Source: Paludisphaera rhizosphaerae
Lineage (GTDB): Bacteria > Planctomycetota > Planctomycetia > Isosphaerales > Isosphaeraceae
DNA: 64,000 nt
Assembly (NCBI RefSeq): GCF_011065895.1
Contig: NZ_JAALCR010000017.1
Coordinates: forward strand, 62,001 to 126,000
Reading direction: 5' to 3'
In this document: positions 29,301 through 37,044 of the stretch, in pieces
Numbering within the stretch: position 1 is the first letter of the stretch
Layout of the letters: each line of letters begins with the position of its first letter
Made by a program: the position numbers and the translations under genes
The notes under the pieces: generated by a model
The model's database searches: none
Told to the model about the DNA's origin: nothing
The model's input: the letters and a program-made list of their open reading frames with translations, nothing else

Positions 29301-29640
29301 CGATTCCTCTCCCGACTCAGACCGTTGATTCGACGCCGCCGTCTTTCAGCCCTTCGAGAGGGCCGTTTCCGGGGTGGCTTGACGTGATGAGACACCCGTT
29401 TCGGCCTGCGGCGAAGCGATCATTATGATTCTTAACGTATCATGCCAGTGTTTTCTTACGCATGAATGTTTTTTATTGAAGCACGGTGTGGATCGATTCC
29501 GTGTAAGGGTGGCCAAAACTTGCACGGCGATTTCGATCAATCATAAAGTAAGGCTAGCCAAAACCGCGATTAAGGCGGAGTCGCGACCGGCTCGACGTCT
29601 TCGTCGAGGGCTGATGGGAGACCGGAGGGCCGCTGTCCGG
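29301..29640. other. A/T-rich intergenic region upstream of the copper/heme operon
   Basis: No gene is seen. The stretch 29410-29570 has clearly lower G+C than its surroundings (for example gtattatttt-like runs near 29430-29480) and probably holds the promoter of the minus-strand oxidase operon. The two direct repeats described separately lie in its distal half. The ExbD-like gene ends at 29641 on the same strand, so this is not a divergent promoter. Confidence 0.5.
29504..29564. promoter_or_regulatory. pair of direct repeats upstream of the multicopper oxidase gene
   Basis: Two 16-base repeats, taagggtggccaaaac (29504-29519) and taaggctagccaaaac (29549-29564), match at 14 of 16 positions with starts 45 bases apart. 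Their inner part (aaggctagcc) is nearly symmetric and recalls DtxR/IdeR-type metal-responsive boxes, though the match is loose. They lie about 200-260 bases upstream of the oxidase ATG at 29300, in unusually A/T-rich DNA for this genome. An operator or activator site for the copper/heme operon is inferred. Confidence 0.35.
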
Positions 29641-30795
29641 TTAAGCCCCCGCCTTCTTCGGCGCGTCGGCCGGGCGGAGGGCCGGGGGAGGGCCGGCGGG
29701 AGGGGCCGGCTTGGCGATCGCGATGCTCAGGCCGATCTCGTTGGCGGCGTCGTAGGCGAGCACGGCGCTTCGGTGGCGGGTGGTGAAGTCGGCCGAGAGC
29801 AGCATGGCCTTGCGGTCGGTCTTGTCGCGGGCCTCGCGCAGTCGCTGGACGAGGGCTTCCACCTGGGCGGGGACCGGCTCCTGGTCGATCTTCACGTTCC
29901 CCTCGGCGTCGATCTCCACCAGGATGTAGTCGTTCTTCAGGTCGTCGAGCGTTCGGTTGCGGGCCTGGGCGACGGCCTCCGGCGGAGCCTCGGCGGAGGG
30001 CTTGGGGATCTCCAGGGTCTTGTAGAGGACCGTCGTGGCCGTGACCAGGAAGAAGAGGACGAGCTGGAACGCCACGTCCACCATCGCCGCCAGGTCCAGT
30101 TCCTCGACCTTCTGCGGGCCGGCTCGACGAAGCGAGACCAGGCCCTCGTCTTCCTCATCCTCGTCGCCCTGGCGTTCGTCGTAGTCTCGCGAGCGAGCCG
30201 TGGGGAGCGCGACCCGGCTGCTCGACGATCCGGTCGAGGTCAGCCGGTCGGGATGCAGGTCGTCCGGGCCCAGGTCGGCCTCGGAGACGGGGACGGGCTC
30301 GGGGATGATAGAGGCGGTCGCTTGCCGGGGGACCGGTTCGTAGGCGATGTCCTCCTCGTCCTCGTCCTCCTCGTAGCCTTCTTCCAGATCCTCGGCGAGT
30401 TCCTCCTCGTCGTCCCACTCCCAGTCGGCGGGCGGGGGAGCGTCGTCGCGGACGACCGGGAACGAGAGGTCGCCGCTCTCGACGGGCTCTGGCCGATCCT
30501 CGACGGGTGGGACGCGGCGAGCCGGCTCCACCGGAGGTTCGGGCTCAGGCTCGGGTTCGGGCTCGACCTCGTAGACGTCCTTGGTCGGTGCGGCCGGTGG
30601 GGGAGGGGCGGCGGCGGGCGGGGCCGCCAGTTCGGGGACGTCGGCGACGCGAGCCCACGCGACGGACGTGCCCGAGGGGCGCACCAGGTCGTCCTCGCGG
30701 ATGGAGCCCGCGGCCAGGCCGGCGCGGATCTCCTCGGCGGTCAGGCCGCGGGCGAGCTCCAGGCGGTCGGAGTAGAAGACGTCCCAGGACGGCAT
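29641..30795 (-). CDS. ExbD/TolR-like protein with N-terminal GYF-like domain
   Basis: This 384-residue protein has an unusual architecture. Residues 1-55 (MPSWDVFYSDRLELARGL, then TAEEIRAGLAAGSIREDDLV) match the GYF_2-type W-x-x-x-F ... G-x-I-x-x-D-D-L-V pattern. A Pro/Glu-rich acidic linker of about 170 residues follows (EVEPEPEPEPEPP, EEGYEEDEDEED). Then comes the ExbD core: a single membrane helix preceded by the conserved Asp (ELDLAAMVDVAFQLVLFF) and a small periplasmic domain (VEIDAEGNVKIDQEPV). In ExbB-ExbD/TolQ-TolR complexes that Asp carries protons. The ATG at 30795 begins the GYF-like strand. It follows the second exbD gene by 52 bases. Confidence 0.85.
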   Translation of the reverse strand: MPSWDVFYSDRLELARGLTAEEIRAGLAAGSIREDDLVRPSGTSVAWARVADVPELAAPPAAAPPPPAAPTKDVYEVEPEPEPEPEPPVEPARRVPPVEDRPEPVESGDLSFPVVRDDAPPPADWEWDDEEELAEDLEEGYEEDEDEEDIAYEPVPRQATASIIPEPVPVSEADLGPDDLHPDRLTSTGSSSSRVALPTARSRDYDERQGDEDEEDEGLVSLRRAGPQKVEELDLAAMVDVAFQLVLFFLVTATTVLYKTLEIPKPSAEAPPEAVAQARNRTLDDLKNDYILVEIDAEGNVKIDQEPVPAQVEALVQRLREARDKTDRKAMLLSADFTTRHRSAVLAYDAANEIGLSIAIAKPAPPAGPPPALRPADAPKKAGA

Positions 30796-30847
30796 AGGGT
30801 CAACCAATCAGGATGCGATTTCGTGTTCATGACGGCCGGCGTTCGCG

Positions 30848-31285
30848 CTAAGGCGTCGCGCTCGCTTCCTGGACGCCGACGTGAACGGTGACCCCTTCGA
30901 CCTGGCTGACCGCCGCGGCGACCTCCAGGACCTTGCCGTGGGGGACGTCGCCGTCGGCCTGAAGGACGACCTTGCGGACCCCCTTGCGGACGGCGTCGTC
31001 GACGGCCTTGCGGGCCTGATCGAGCGTCGCGACCGGGCCCTCGCCGTGGCCGAGGAGCAGGTCGGAGTCGCCGCCGGGGACCTTCGGCTTGGCCAGGGTC
31101 AGGAAGGTCGCCGCCGATTCCTCCACGCCCACTCCGTGCCGCGCGGGGGGGACGTCCACCTTCTCGCCGCCGGTCATCTGGGTGGAGAAGAGCATGAACG
31201 TCATGAGCTGGAAGACGACGTCGACCATCGGCGTCATGTCGATGTGTTCGTCGCGTTCCTCGGTCTCGTCGCGTCGCAGCAGCAT
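30848..31285 (-). CDS. exbD: ExbD/TolR-family biopolymer transport protein
   Basis: The 145-residue protein has the normal ExbD layout: a short cytoplasmic N terminus (RRDETEERDEHIDMTPM), one transmembrane helix with the proton-carrying Asp (MVDVVFQLMTFMLFSTQM) and a periplasmic alpha/beta domain (KVVLQADGDVPHGKVLEVAAA). With the ExbB-like protein encoded just upstream it would form the proton-driven motor that energises outer-membrane transport or stability. The gene begins 41 bases after exbB stops. No TonB gene is present in the window. Confidence 0.9.
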   Translation of the reverse strand: MLLRRDETEERDEHIDMTPMVDVVFQLMTFMLFSTQMTGGEKVDVPPARHGVGVEESAATFLTLAKPKVPGGDSDLLLGHGEGPVATLDQARKAVDDAVRKGVRKVVLQADGDVPHGKVLEVAAAVSQVEGVTVHVGVQEASATP

Positions 31286-31326
31286 GGTCGGAACCTGTCG
31301 CCGGGGGAGGGGACTTCAGGAACGCC

Positions 31327-32013
31327 TCAGCGCGAGGCTGCCGGCCGGGCGGGTCTCTCGGCGGCCGGGGAGGCGGCCTTGCCGGGTTCGGTCGTCTCCA
31401 TCACGTCGAGCACGTCCTGGAGCTGCCGCTCGGTCCGGTCGCGGAGGCGTCGGAGCCGGGCGTGGAAGTCGTTGCCGATCAGCATCATCGGGTTGGCGAT
31501 CAGCAGGCCGGCCCCGGTGGCCCAGAGCGCCAGGCTGATGTCGGAGGCCAAGGCGTTGGGACTGACCTTCTCCGAGCTGCCGATCCGGCCGAACGCCCCG
31601 ATCATCGACGCGACGGTCCCCAGCAGTCCGAGCAACGGGCCCATCCGGACGATCGTCGAGACCGACCCCAGCCGATTCTCCATCTCGGCGACGACCTCGG
31701 TGTGGAACTCGCTGACCAAGAGCTGCTTGATCTTGGCCAGCCCTTTGTCACGATTCTTGAGGGCGACCGCCATCAACTGCGCGAGCGCCGTGTGCCAGTA
31801 GGCGGGGCTCTGGCAGACGTTCATCGCGGCGTCGTACTTGCCGGCCCTGCAAAGCTCCTGGACCTGCGTCACCAGGGTCTCGGGGTCGCGGATCGTCTTC
31901 TTGCGGAGCGTTCGGTAGAGGAGGATCGCGTTGTACGCCCCCCAAACGGCCAGGAACGCCAGGGCGGCGTAAATGATGTAGCCGGACGCGTCGATGATCC
32001 GCGTGACGTTCAT
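31327..32013 (-). CDS. exbB: MotA/TolQ/ExbB-family proton channel protein
   Basis: The 228-residue inner-membrane protein has three hydrophobic segments: near 12-30 (YIIYAALAFLAVWGAY), 120-150 (VSTIVRMGPLLGLLGTVASM, IGAFG) and 165-190 (SDISLALWATGAGLLIANPM). The G-P-L-L-G-L-L-G-T-V core is the family signature. A cytoplasmic domain lies between helices 1 and 2. The ATG at 32013 is chosen because GGAG lies 8 bases upstream and the first helix follows directly. It heads the ExbB-ExbD-ExbD-like set. Confidence 0.9.
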   Translation of the reverse strand: MNVTRIIDASGYIIYAALAFLAVWGAYNAILLYRTLRKKTIRDPETLVTQVQELCRAGKYDAAMNVCQSPAYWHTALAQLMAVALKNRDKGLAKIKQLLVSEFHTEVVAEMENRLGSVSTIVRMGPLLGLLGTVASMIGAFGRIGSSEKVSPNALASDISLALWATGAGLLIANPMMLIGNDFHARLRRLRDRTERQLQDVLDVMETTEPGKAASPAAERPARPAASR

Positions 32014-32830
32014 GCCGGTCGCTCCGCCTCTCCCGATCCCACTGCCGCGACCCGTTTTCCGAGCCGAGCCCGCCCCGACCCTCGAGACGCCCCGACTATT
32101 CTCACCGAATTCCTCCATGCTCGGCAAGCGACCCGCGACGGTTGTCGATCGGCGGCCTCCTCGGCGGGTTCAATTGGGTCCGTTTGCAGCCGTCGATTGT
32201 GTTGTGGACAGCGTGGAAATTGTTGACTGAAAAGGCTTTGCGGTTGATGCGGGCTTGGCTTCGATTGGCTCGTTCTCAATCCTTCTCGACGCGGTTTCTC
32301 CTCAAACGAGGGTATCTCAACTTCCATGCCCGCCACGATCGGCGGACCAAGTTCGGCCTCCGAACCTCTTCGATCCGACGAATTGAGAAAGAGCCGGGCG
32401 GACTCTGTCCTTAACTTCAGTATGGGCTCCGATGGTCGATTTCGGCGAAGTACAGGGGATTTCTAGGGAGTTGCACACGACCCGTGTTCAGACCTCCCTT
32501 CTCCAACAAGGCAGAGGCGTGACAACAACGCGTCGACTTGAAATTTTGGAAGGCTGGGAACCAAATCCTTGGGACGAGCGAGCTTGCCCAGGTCCCCTCT
32601 CCCCTCGCGAGAGGGTGGCCCGAAGGGCCGGGTGAGGGTCGTCGGACCTGTAGGCATGGCCTGGATTGATTGTTTGACGGAACCGTCACGCCCTCCGAAA
32701 TCCCACGACCCTCACCCGCCGCTGCGCGGCTGCCCTCTCCCGGGGGGAGAGGGGATAAAAGGGGAGCTGACGCCTTCAATCGAATCGGCGGTCTGGACGG
32801 CTCGCCCGGGCACCGTGGATGGCGACTCGA
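32014..32830. other. 817-base intergenic region between uvrB and exbB
   Basis: No gene can be supported here. Positions 32200-32540 are less G+C-rich than coding DNA and may carry the exbB promoter; short open frames on both strands have no coding character. The part closest to uvrB (32593-32755) holds the inverted repeat pair listed separately. Confidence 0.5.
32593..32755. repeat. inverted pair of REP/MITE-like elements
   Basis: A left element near 32593-32642 (cccctctcccctcgcgagag, then ggtggcccgaagggccgggt, then gagggtcgt) is repeated in inverse orientation at 32704-32755. The outer ends both read cccctctcccc and the inner ends gggtgagggtcgt, while the centres differ but keep internal symmetry (gcccgaagggc in one, gccgctgcgcggc in the other). 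Each arm can fold on itself. The roughly 60 bases between them contain tgacggaaccgtca. Such elements are usually multicopy; only one pair is seen here. Confidence 0.6.
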
Positions 32831-34891
32831 TCACCCCCGCTTCTTGCCCGAACGCGCCTTGGCCTTCGCCTTGGCCCGGGCGCTCTGGCCTTGCGGGCTG
32901 GGAACTGGGCGCGCGGGCCCTCCCTCCTGGGAGGAGCGGAGCTGCTGGATCTTGTCGCGGAGGGAGGCGGCGCGTTCGAACTCCAGCTTCTCGGCGGCGT
33001 CGAGCATCTCGACCTCCAGCGCCTGGAGGTATTCCTCGCTGGCGTCGGTGGCCTCGTCGCGGTGGATGGCCTGGCGGGCGGTGGTCCGGGCTTGGATCTC
33101 TTCCTCGATCCCCTTGCGGATCGCCTTGACGACCGACTCCGGCGTGATGCCGTGCTCCTCGTTGTAGGCGAGCTGGAGCTGCCGCCGACGCTCGGTCTCG
33201 TCCATGGCCCGCTGCATCGAGGGCGTGATCTTGTCGGCGTACATGACGACCTCGGCGTTGACGTGGCGGGCCGACCGGCCGATCGTCTGGATCAACGAGG
33301 TCTCGCTGCGGAGGAAGCCCTCCTTGTCGGCGTCGAGGATGCAGACCATCGACACCTCGGGCAGGTCCAACCCCTCGCGCAACAGGTTCACGCCGACGAG
33401 CGCGTCGAAGGCCCCCTCGCGAAGCTCGCGGAGGATCGTCACCCGCTCGATCGCGTCCAGCTCGGAGTGGAGCCACTTGCAGCGCAGGCCCTGCTCCTTG
33501 ATGTACCGCGAGAGGTCCTCGGCCAGCCGCTTCGTGAGCGTGGTGATGAGCACGCGCTCGTTCTTGGCGGCCCGCTTCCGGACCTCTTCCAGCAGCGCCG
33601 GCACCTGGCCGCGGGCGGGCTCGATGCGGACGACAGGGTCGATCAGCCCGGTGGGGCGGATGACCTGCTCGACGACCTCGCCGGCGGATGCCGCGATCTC
33701 GTAGTCGGCCGGCGTGGCCGAGACGAACATCCGGAGCGACGGCTTGGACTCCCACTCGTCGATCCGCAGCGGCCGGTTGTCGAGTGCGCTGGGGAGTCGG
33801 AAGCCGTGGTCGACGAGCGTCAGCTTGCGGCTGTGGTCGCCGGCGAACATGCCCCGGATCTGCGGCAGCGTGACGTGCGACTCGTCCAGGATGAACAGGC
33901 TGTCGGGCGGGAAGAAGTCCAGGAGGGTATTCGGCGTCTCGCCCGGCTTGCGGCCGGAGAGGTGCCGCGAGTAGTTCTCGATCCCCGAGCAGTAGCCGAC
34001 CTCCAGCAGCATCTCCATGTCGTACCGCGTCCGCGCGGAGAGACGCTGGGCTTCCAGCAGCTTGCCCTGTTCCTTGAGCTGTTGGAGCCGCTCCTCCAAC
34101 TCCTTGCCGATCGCGTCGACGGCCCCCTGGATGCGTTCCTCGGGGAGGACGAAGTGTTTAGCGGGATAGATATAAAGGTCGTCGTGCGTCTGCACGGCCT
34201 GGCCGGTGAGGGCGTCGATCGTCGCCAGCCGCTCGACCTCGTCGCCGAACAGCTCGATGCGGTAGCCGAACTCCTCGTACGCCGGCCAAAGCTCGATGAC
34301 GTCGCCCCGGACGCGGAACTTGCCGCGCTCGAAGGAGATGTCGTTACGGTCGTACTGGATGTCCACGAACTTCAGCAGGAGTTCGTCGCGGTCGACGATG
34401 TCGCCGAGCTTCAGCCGGACCATCATCTTGCGGTAGTCGTCCGGCGAGCCCAAGCCGTAGATGCACGAGACGCTGGCGACGACGATCGTATCCGGCCGGC
34501 TGACGAGCGCGGACGTCGAGGCCAGGCGGAGGCGCTCGATCTCCTCGTTGATGGAGGCGTCTTTCTCGATGTAGATGTCGCGCTGGGGGATGTAGGCTTC
34601 GGGCTGATAGTAGTCGTAATAGCTGACGAAGTAGCGGACGGCGTTGTGGGGGAAGAACTCCTTGAACTCGCCGTAGAGCTGGGCCGCCAGCGTCTTGTTG
34701 TGCGACATCACCAGCGCCGGCCGGCCGTACTGGGCGATGACGTTGGCCATCGTGAAGGTCTTGCCCGACCCGGTGACCCCCAGCAGCGTCTGCGCCCCCT
34801 TCCTCTCACGCAGCCCGGCCACCAGCTTCTCGATCGCCTGGGGCTGATCCCCCGCCGGCTTGTAAGGGCTGACAAGCTGATAATCGCTCAT
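32831..34891 (-). CDS. uvrB: excinuclease ABC subunit B
   Basis: The 686-residue protein is the UvrB DNA-damage verification helicase of nucleotide excision repair. It begins [20 protein letters not shown], with Walker A G-V-T-G-S-G-K-T at 38-45. The beta-hairpin region is [20 protein letters not shown]. Further motifs are [13 protein letters not shown] (DEAD-type II), [20 protein letters not shown], the C-terminal helicase motif [14 protein letters not shown] and [15 protein letters not shown] domain for UvrA/UvrC contact is near the end ([19 protein letters not shown]). A lysine-rich low-complexity tail ([14 protein letters not shown]) follows. I start at the ATG at 34891, which places the conserved N terminus. 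Confidence 0.97.
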   Translation of the reverse strand: MSDYQLVSPYKPAGDQPQAIEKLVAGLRERKGAQTLLGVTGSGKTFTMANVIAQYGRPALVMSHNKTLAAQLYGEFKEFFPHNAVRYFVSYYDYYQPEAYIPQRDIYIEKDASINEEIERLRLASTSALVSRPDTIVVASVSCIYGLGSPDDYRKMMVRLKLGDIVDRDELLLKFVDIQYDRNDISFERGKFRVRGDVIELWPAYEEFGYRIELFGDEVERLATIDALTGQAVQTHDDLYIYPAKHFVLPEERIQGAVDAIGKELEERLQQLKEQGKLLEAQRLSARTRYDMEMLLEVGYCSGIENYSRHLSGRKPGETPNTLLDFFPPDSLFILDESHVTLPQIRGMFAGDHSRKLTLVDHGFRLPSALDNRPLRIDEWESKPSLRMFVSATPADYEIAASAGEVVEQVIRPTGLIDPVVRIEPARGQVPALLEEVRKRAAKNERVLITTLTKRLAEDLSRYIKEQGLRCKWLHSELDAIERVTILRELREGAFDALVGVNLLREGLDLPEVSMVCILDADKEGFLRSETSLIQTIGRSARHVNAEVVMYADKITPSMQRAMDETERRRQLQLAYNEEHGITPESVVKAIRKGIEEEIQARTTARQAIHRDEATDASEEYLQALEVEMLDAAEKLEFERAASLRDKIQQLRSSQEGGPARPVPSPQGQSARAKAKAKARSGKKRG

Positions 34892-35307
34892 CGCGTCGGG
34901 CCTCGTCGCGGCTAGGAGACGTCCTGATCCAATCTGGTGAACCTCGGTCCAGGCGTCCAAGTATACCGATGCAGGAGGCGAAAGTCTCGCCGGGCCGGAG
35001 TTGAAACTCACCGTGAAGGGTCTCGCCTCCCTTTTCCGCGAAGGTTTTCGGGGAGGAGCGGGAACCGTCGGCGTCTGGGCCGTGTCTTCGTGCTACAACG
35101 GTCGCCTCAGGGTTGCAGACGGTTGAGGTCGGTGGCCCGGGCTGGGTGCCGGACGTCTTCGCCAACCCAGGGCTGCGACGCTCGGGCCGTTCATTGAACC
35201 GCCCCACCGTACATACCATTCCAGAGCCGACCGTTGAAACTCAGGGCTGTTGCATCGAAGGCCGATCGCCCGTGAGGGCGGCGCGACGAGGTTCGGAGAG
35301 ACTGCTG
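34892..35307. other. divergent promoter region between uvrB and an MFS transporter
   Basis: No gene is seen in these 416 bases, which separate divergent starts. No clear LexA-type dyad (GAAC-N-GTTC or CTGT-N8-ACAG) was found upstream of uvrB, so SOS control cannot be claimed from sequence. Confidence 0.4.
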
Positions 35308-36543
35308 ATGGCGACGACCGGGGAAGGAACCTTGACCCACCAGGCCGCGAGGACCGCGGAGGGGACGGCCGGGGCCGTGCTGGCGGCTTTGAGCGTTTCC
35401 CACATGCTGAACGACGCCATGCAGTCGCTCGTCACGGCCGTTTACCCGCTCTTGAAGACAAGTTATGGCCTGAAGTTCTGGCAGATCGGGCTGATCACGT
35501 TCACGTTCCAGGCGACGGCGTCGCTGCTGCAGCCGGTCGTCGGGATGGCGACCGACCGCCGGCCCCGGCCGTTCTCGCTCTCCTGCGGGATGGTCTTCAC
35601 CTTCGTCGGCCTGCTCTTGCTCGCGGCGGCCGACCGCTTCGGCCTGATTCTGCTCGCCGCCGGGATGGTGGGGGTGGGCTCGTCGGTCTTCCATCCGGAG
35701 GCCTCGCGAGTGGCCCGGCTGGCGTCGGGAGGGCGGCACGGTTTCGCCCAGTCGTTCTTTCAGGTCGGCGGCAATTTCGGGACGGCCCTGGGGCCGCTGC
35801 TGGCCGCATTCCTGGTCGTCCCGTTCGGGCAGGCGAGCATCGCCTGGTGCTCGGCCGGGGCGCTCACGGCCATCGCGATCCTCTACGCAGTGGGCCGATG
35901 GTACGAGGGTCGACTGGCCACGCTCCGAGCCAAGCCCCGCCCCGCGGTCGCCGCGACGCACGACGGCCCATCCTCGGCGCGGGTGCGGGCGGCCATCGTG
36001 ATCCTGCTGGTGCTGATCTTCTCCAAGTACTTCTACATGGCGAGCTTCAGCAGCTATTACACGTTCTACCTGATCCATCACTTCGGGGTCTCGGTCGAGC
36101 ATTCGCAGATCTTGCTGTTCGTCTTCCTGGGAGCGGTGGCCGCCGGGACGCTCGCCGGCGGGCCCATCGGCGACCGGATCGGCTTCAAGGCGGTGATCTG
36201 GGCCTCGATCCTGGGCGTGCTGCCGTTCACGCTGATCCTCCCCTACGCCAACCTCTTCTGGACGGCGGCGCTCACCGTGCCGATCGGCATGATCCTGGCC
36301 TCGGCCTTCTCCGCGATCATCGTCTACGCCCAGGAACTGCTCCCCAGCCGAGTCGGCACCGTCGCCGGCCTCTTCTTCGGCTTCGCCTTCGGCATGGGCG
36401 GCCTGGGCGCTGCGGTCCTCGGGGTCCTGGCCGACCGGACGAGCATCGAGTTCGTCTACCAGGTCTGCTCCTACCTCCCCCTCCTCGGCATCCTGACCGC
36501 CTTCCTCCCCAACCTCCGCCGCTCCCACGCCCGACCAGCCTGA
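35308..36543 (+). CDS. MFS transporter, fosmidomycin-resistance (Fsr)-like
   Basis: This 411-residue protein has twelve predicted helices. The N-terminal LSVSHMLNDAMQSLVTAVYP and KFWQIGLITFTFQATASLLQ segments match the Fsr family of efflux pumps. GVGSSVFHPEASRVARLASG and GFAQSFFQVGGNFGTALGPL are the family's most conserved loops. The cytoplasmic loop (YEGRLATLRAKPRPAVAATH) lies mid-chain. The ATG at 35308 has GGAGAG upstream; an earlier in-frame start would add a non-hydrophobic leader. Substrates of planctomycete members are unknown. Confidence 0.88.
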   Translation: MATTGEGTLTHQAARTAEGTAGAVLAALSVSHMLNDAMQSLVTAVYPLLKTSYGLKFWQIGLITFTFQATASLLQPVVGMATDRRPRPFSLSCGMVFTFVGLLLLAAADRFGLILLAAGMVGVGSSVFHPEASRVARLASGGRHGFAQSFFQVGGNFGTALGPLLAAFLVVPFGQASIAWCSAGALTAIAILYAVGRWYEGRLATLRAKPRPAVAATHDGPSSARVRAAIVILLVLIFSKYFYMASFSSYYTFYLIHHFGVSVEHSQILLFVFLGAVAAGTLAGGPIGDRIGFKAVIWASILGVLPFTLILPYANLFWTAALTVPIGMILASAFSAIIVYAQELLPSRVGTVAGLFFGFAFGMGGLGAAVLGVLADRTSIEFVYQVCSYLPLLGILTAFLPNLRRSHARPA

Positions 36544-36573
36544 GCCGCTCGCGACCCCGGTCAAACCGGCTCC

Positions 36574-36613
36574 GATTGGGTTCCTTCGCGACAGGATGCG
36601 ACGGAACCCAATC
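36574..36613 (+). terminator. hairpin downstream of the Fsr-like transporter gene
   Basis: Arms gattgggttcc (36574-36584) and ggaacccaatc (36603-36613) are perfect complements around an 18-base loop that itself contains a short cgc/gcg pairing. It begins 31 bases after the transporter stop. There is no T run, so it would be a structure-based or Rho-assisted end. Confidence 0.5.
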
Positions 36614-37044
36614 GACGCAACATGCGTTTCCGATTCACGTTGGGCCCGCTCACTCAGCTCGATTACGACGGCTTCGTTCGACCACATTTCACCATTGCCC
36701 GCACGTCGCCGTCCCACCGACTTTGCTTCGATCGCCGGATTGTCAAAGAGCTCGCTCTACTAACATGATGGCGCAGGATAACGCTGAGCGGACGACCATT
36801 CTCGCGAGAATCGGAATAAATCGTCGTTGTAGACGCCTCAGCCCCAAGAAGTGACACCAAGTCGCATGGCATGGGCTGTGTGAATGGATGATTGGAGTCG
36901 CGCGTGGTGTCAGGCGGATAGGCGGCACGAACCGACTAACAAATAGGCGATTAGTTCATTTTGGAGTGTTTCCGCTGCCGATCCGCAGAATCAGCATTGT
37001 CGTTGAAATCGGTGTTGTCGGAGTTGGGTTCGGGGGGGGGCGGA
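36614..37044. other. intergenic region upstream of a large exported protein gene
   Basis: No gene can be supported. The stretch 36750-36990 is less G+C-rich than neighbours and likely contains the promoter for the gene at 37045. A run of nine G residues with one interruption lies just before its start codon and probably serves as, or obscures, the ribosome binding site. Confidence 0.4.

Noticed and set aside
32819-34915. Plus-strand open frame of about 698 codons opposite uvrB
   Set aside because: uvrB is unmistakable on the minus strand, and the frame has no recognisable domain.
34892-35307. LexA-type box upstream of uvrB or dinB
   Set aside because: No symmetric GAAC/GTTC or CTGT/ACAG pair with the usual spacing was found in either upstream region.
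36614-37044. Possible insertion-sequence remnant upstream of the large exported gene
   Set aside because: No terminal inverted repeats, target duplication or transposase-like peptide could be found, so composition alone is not enough.
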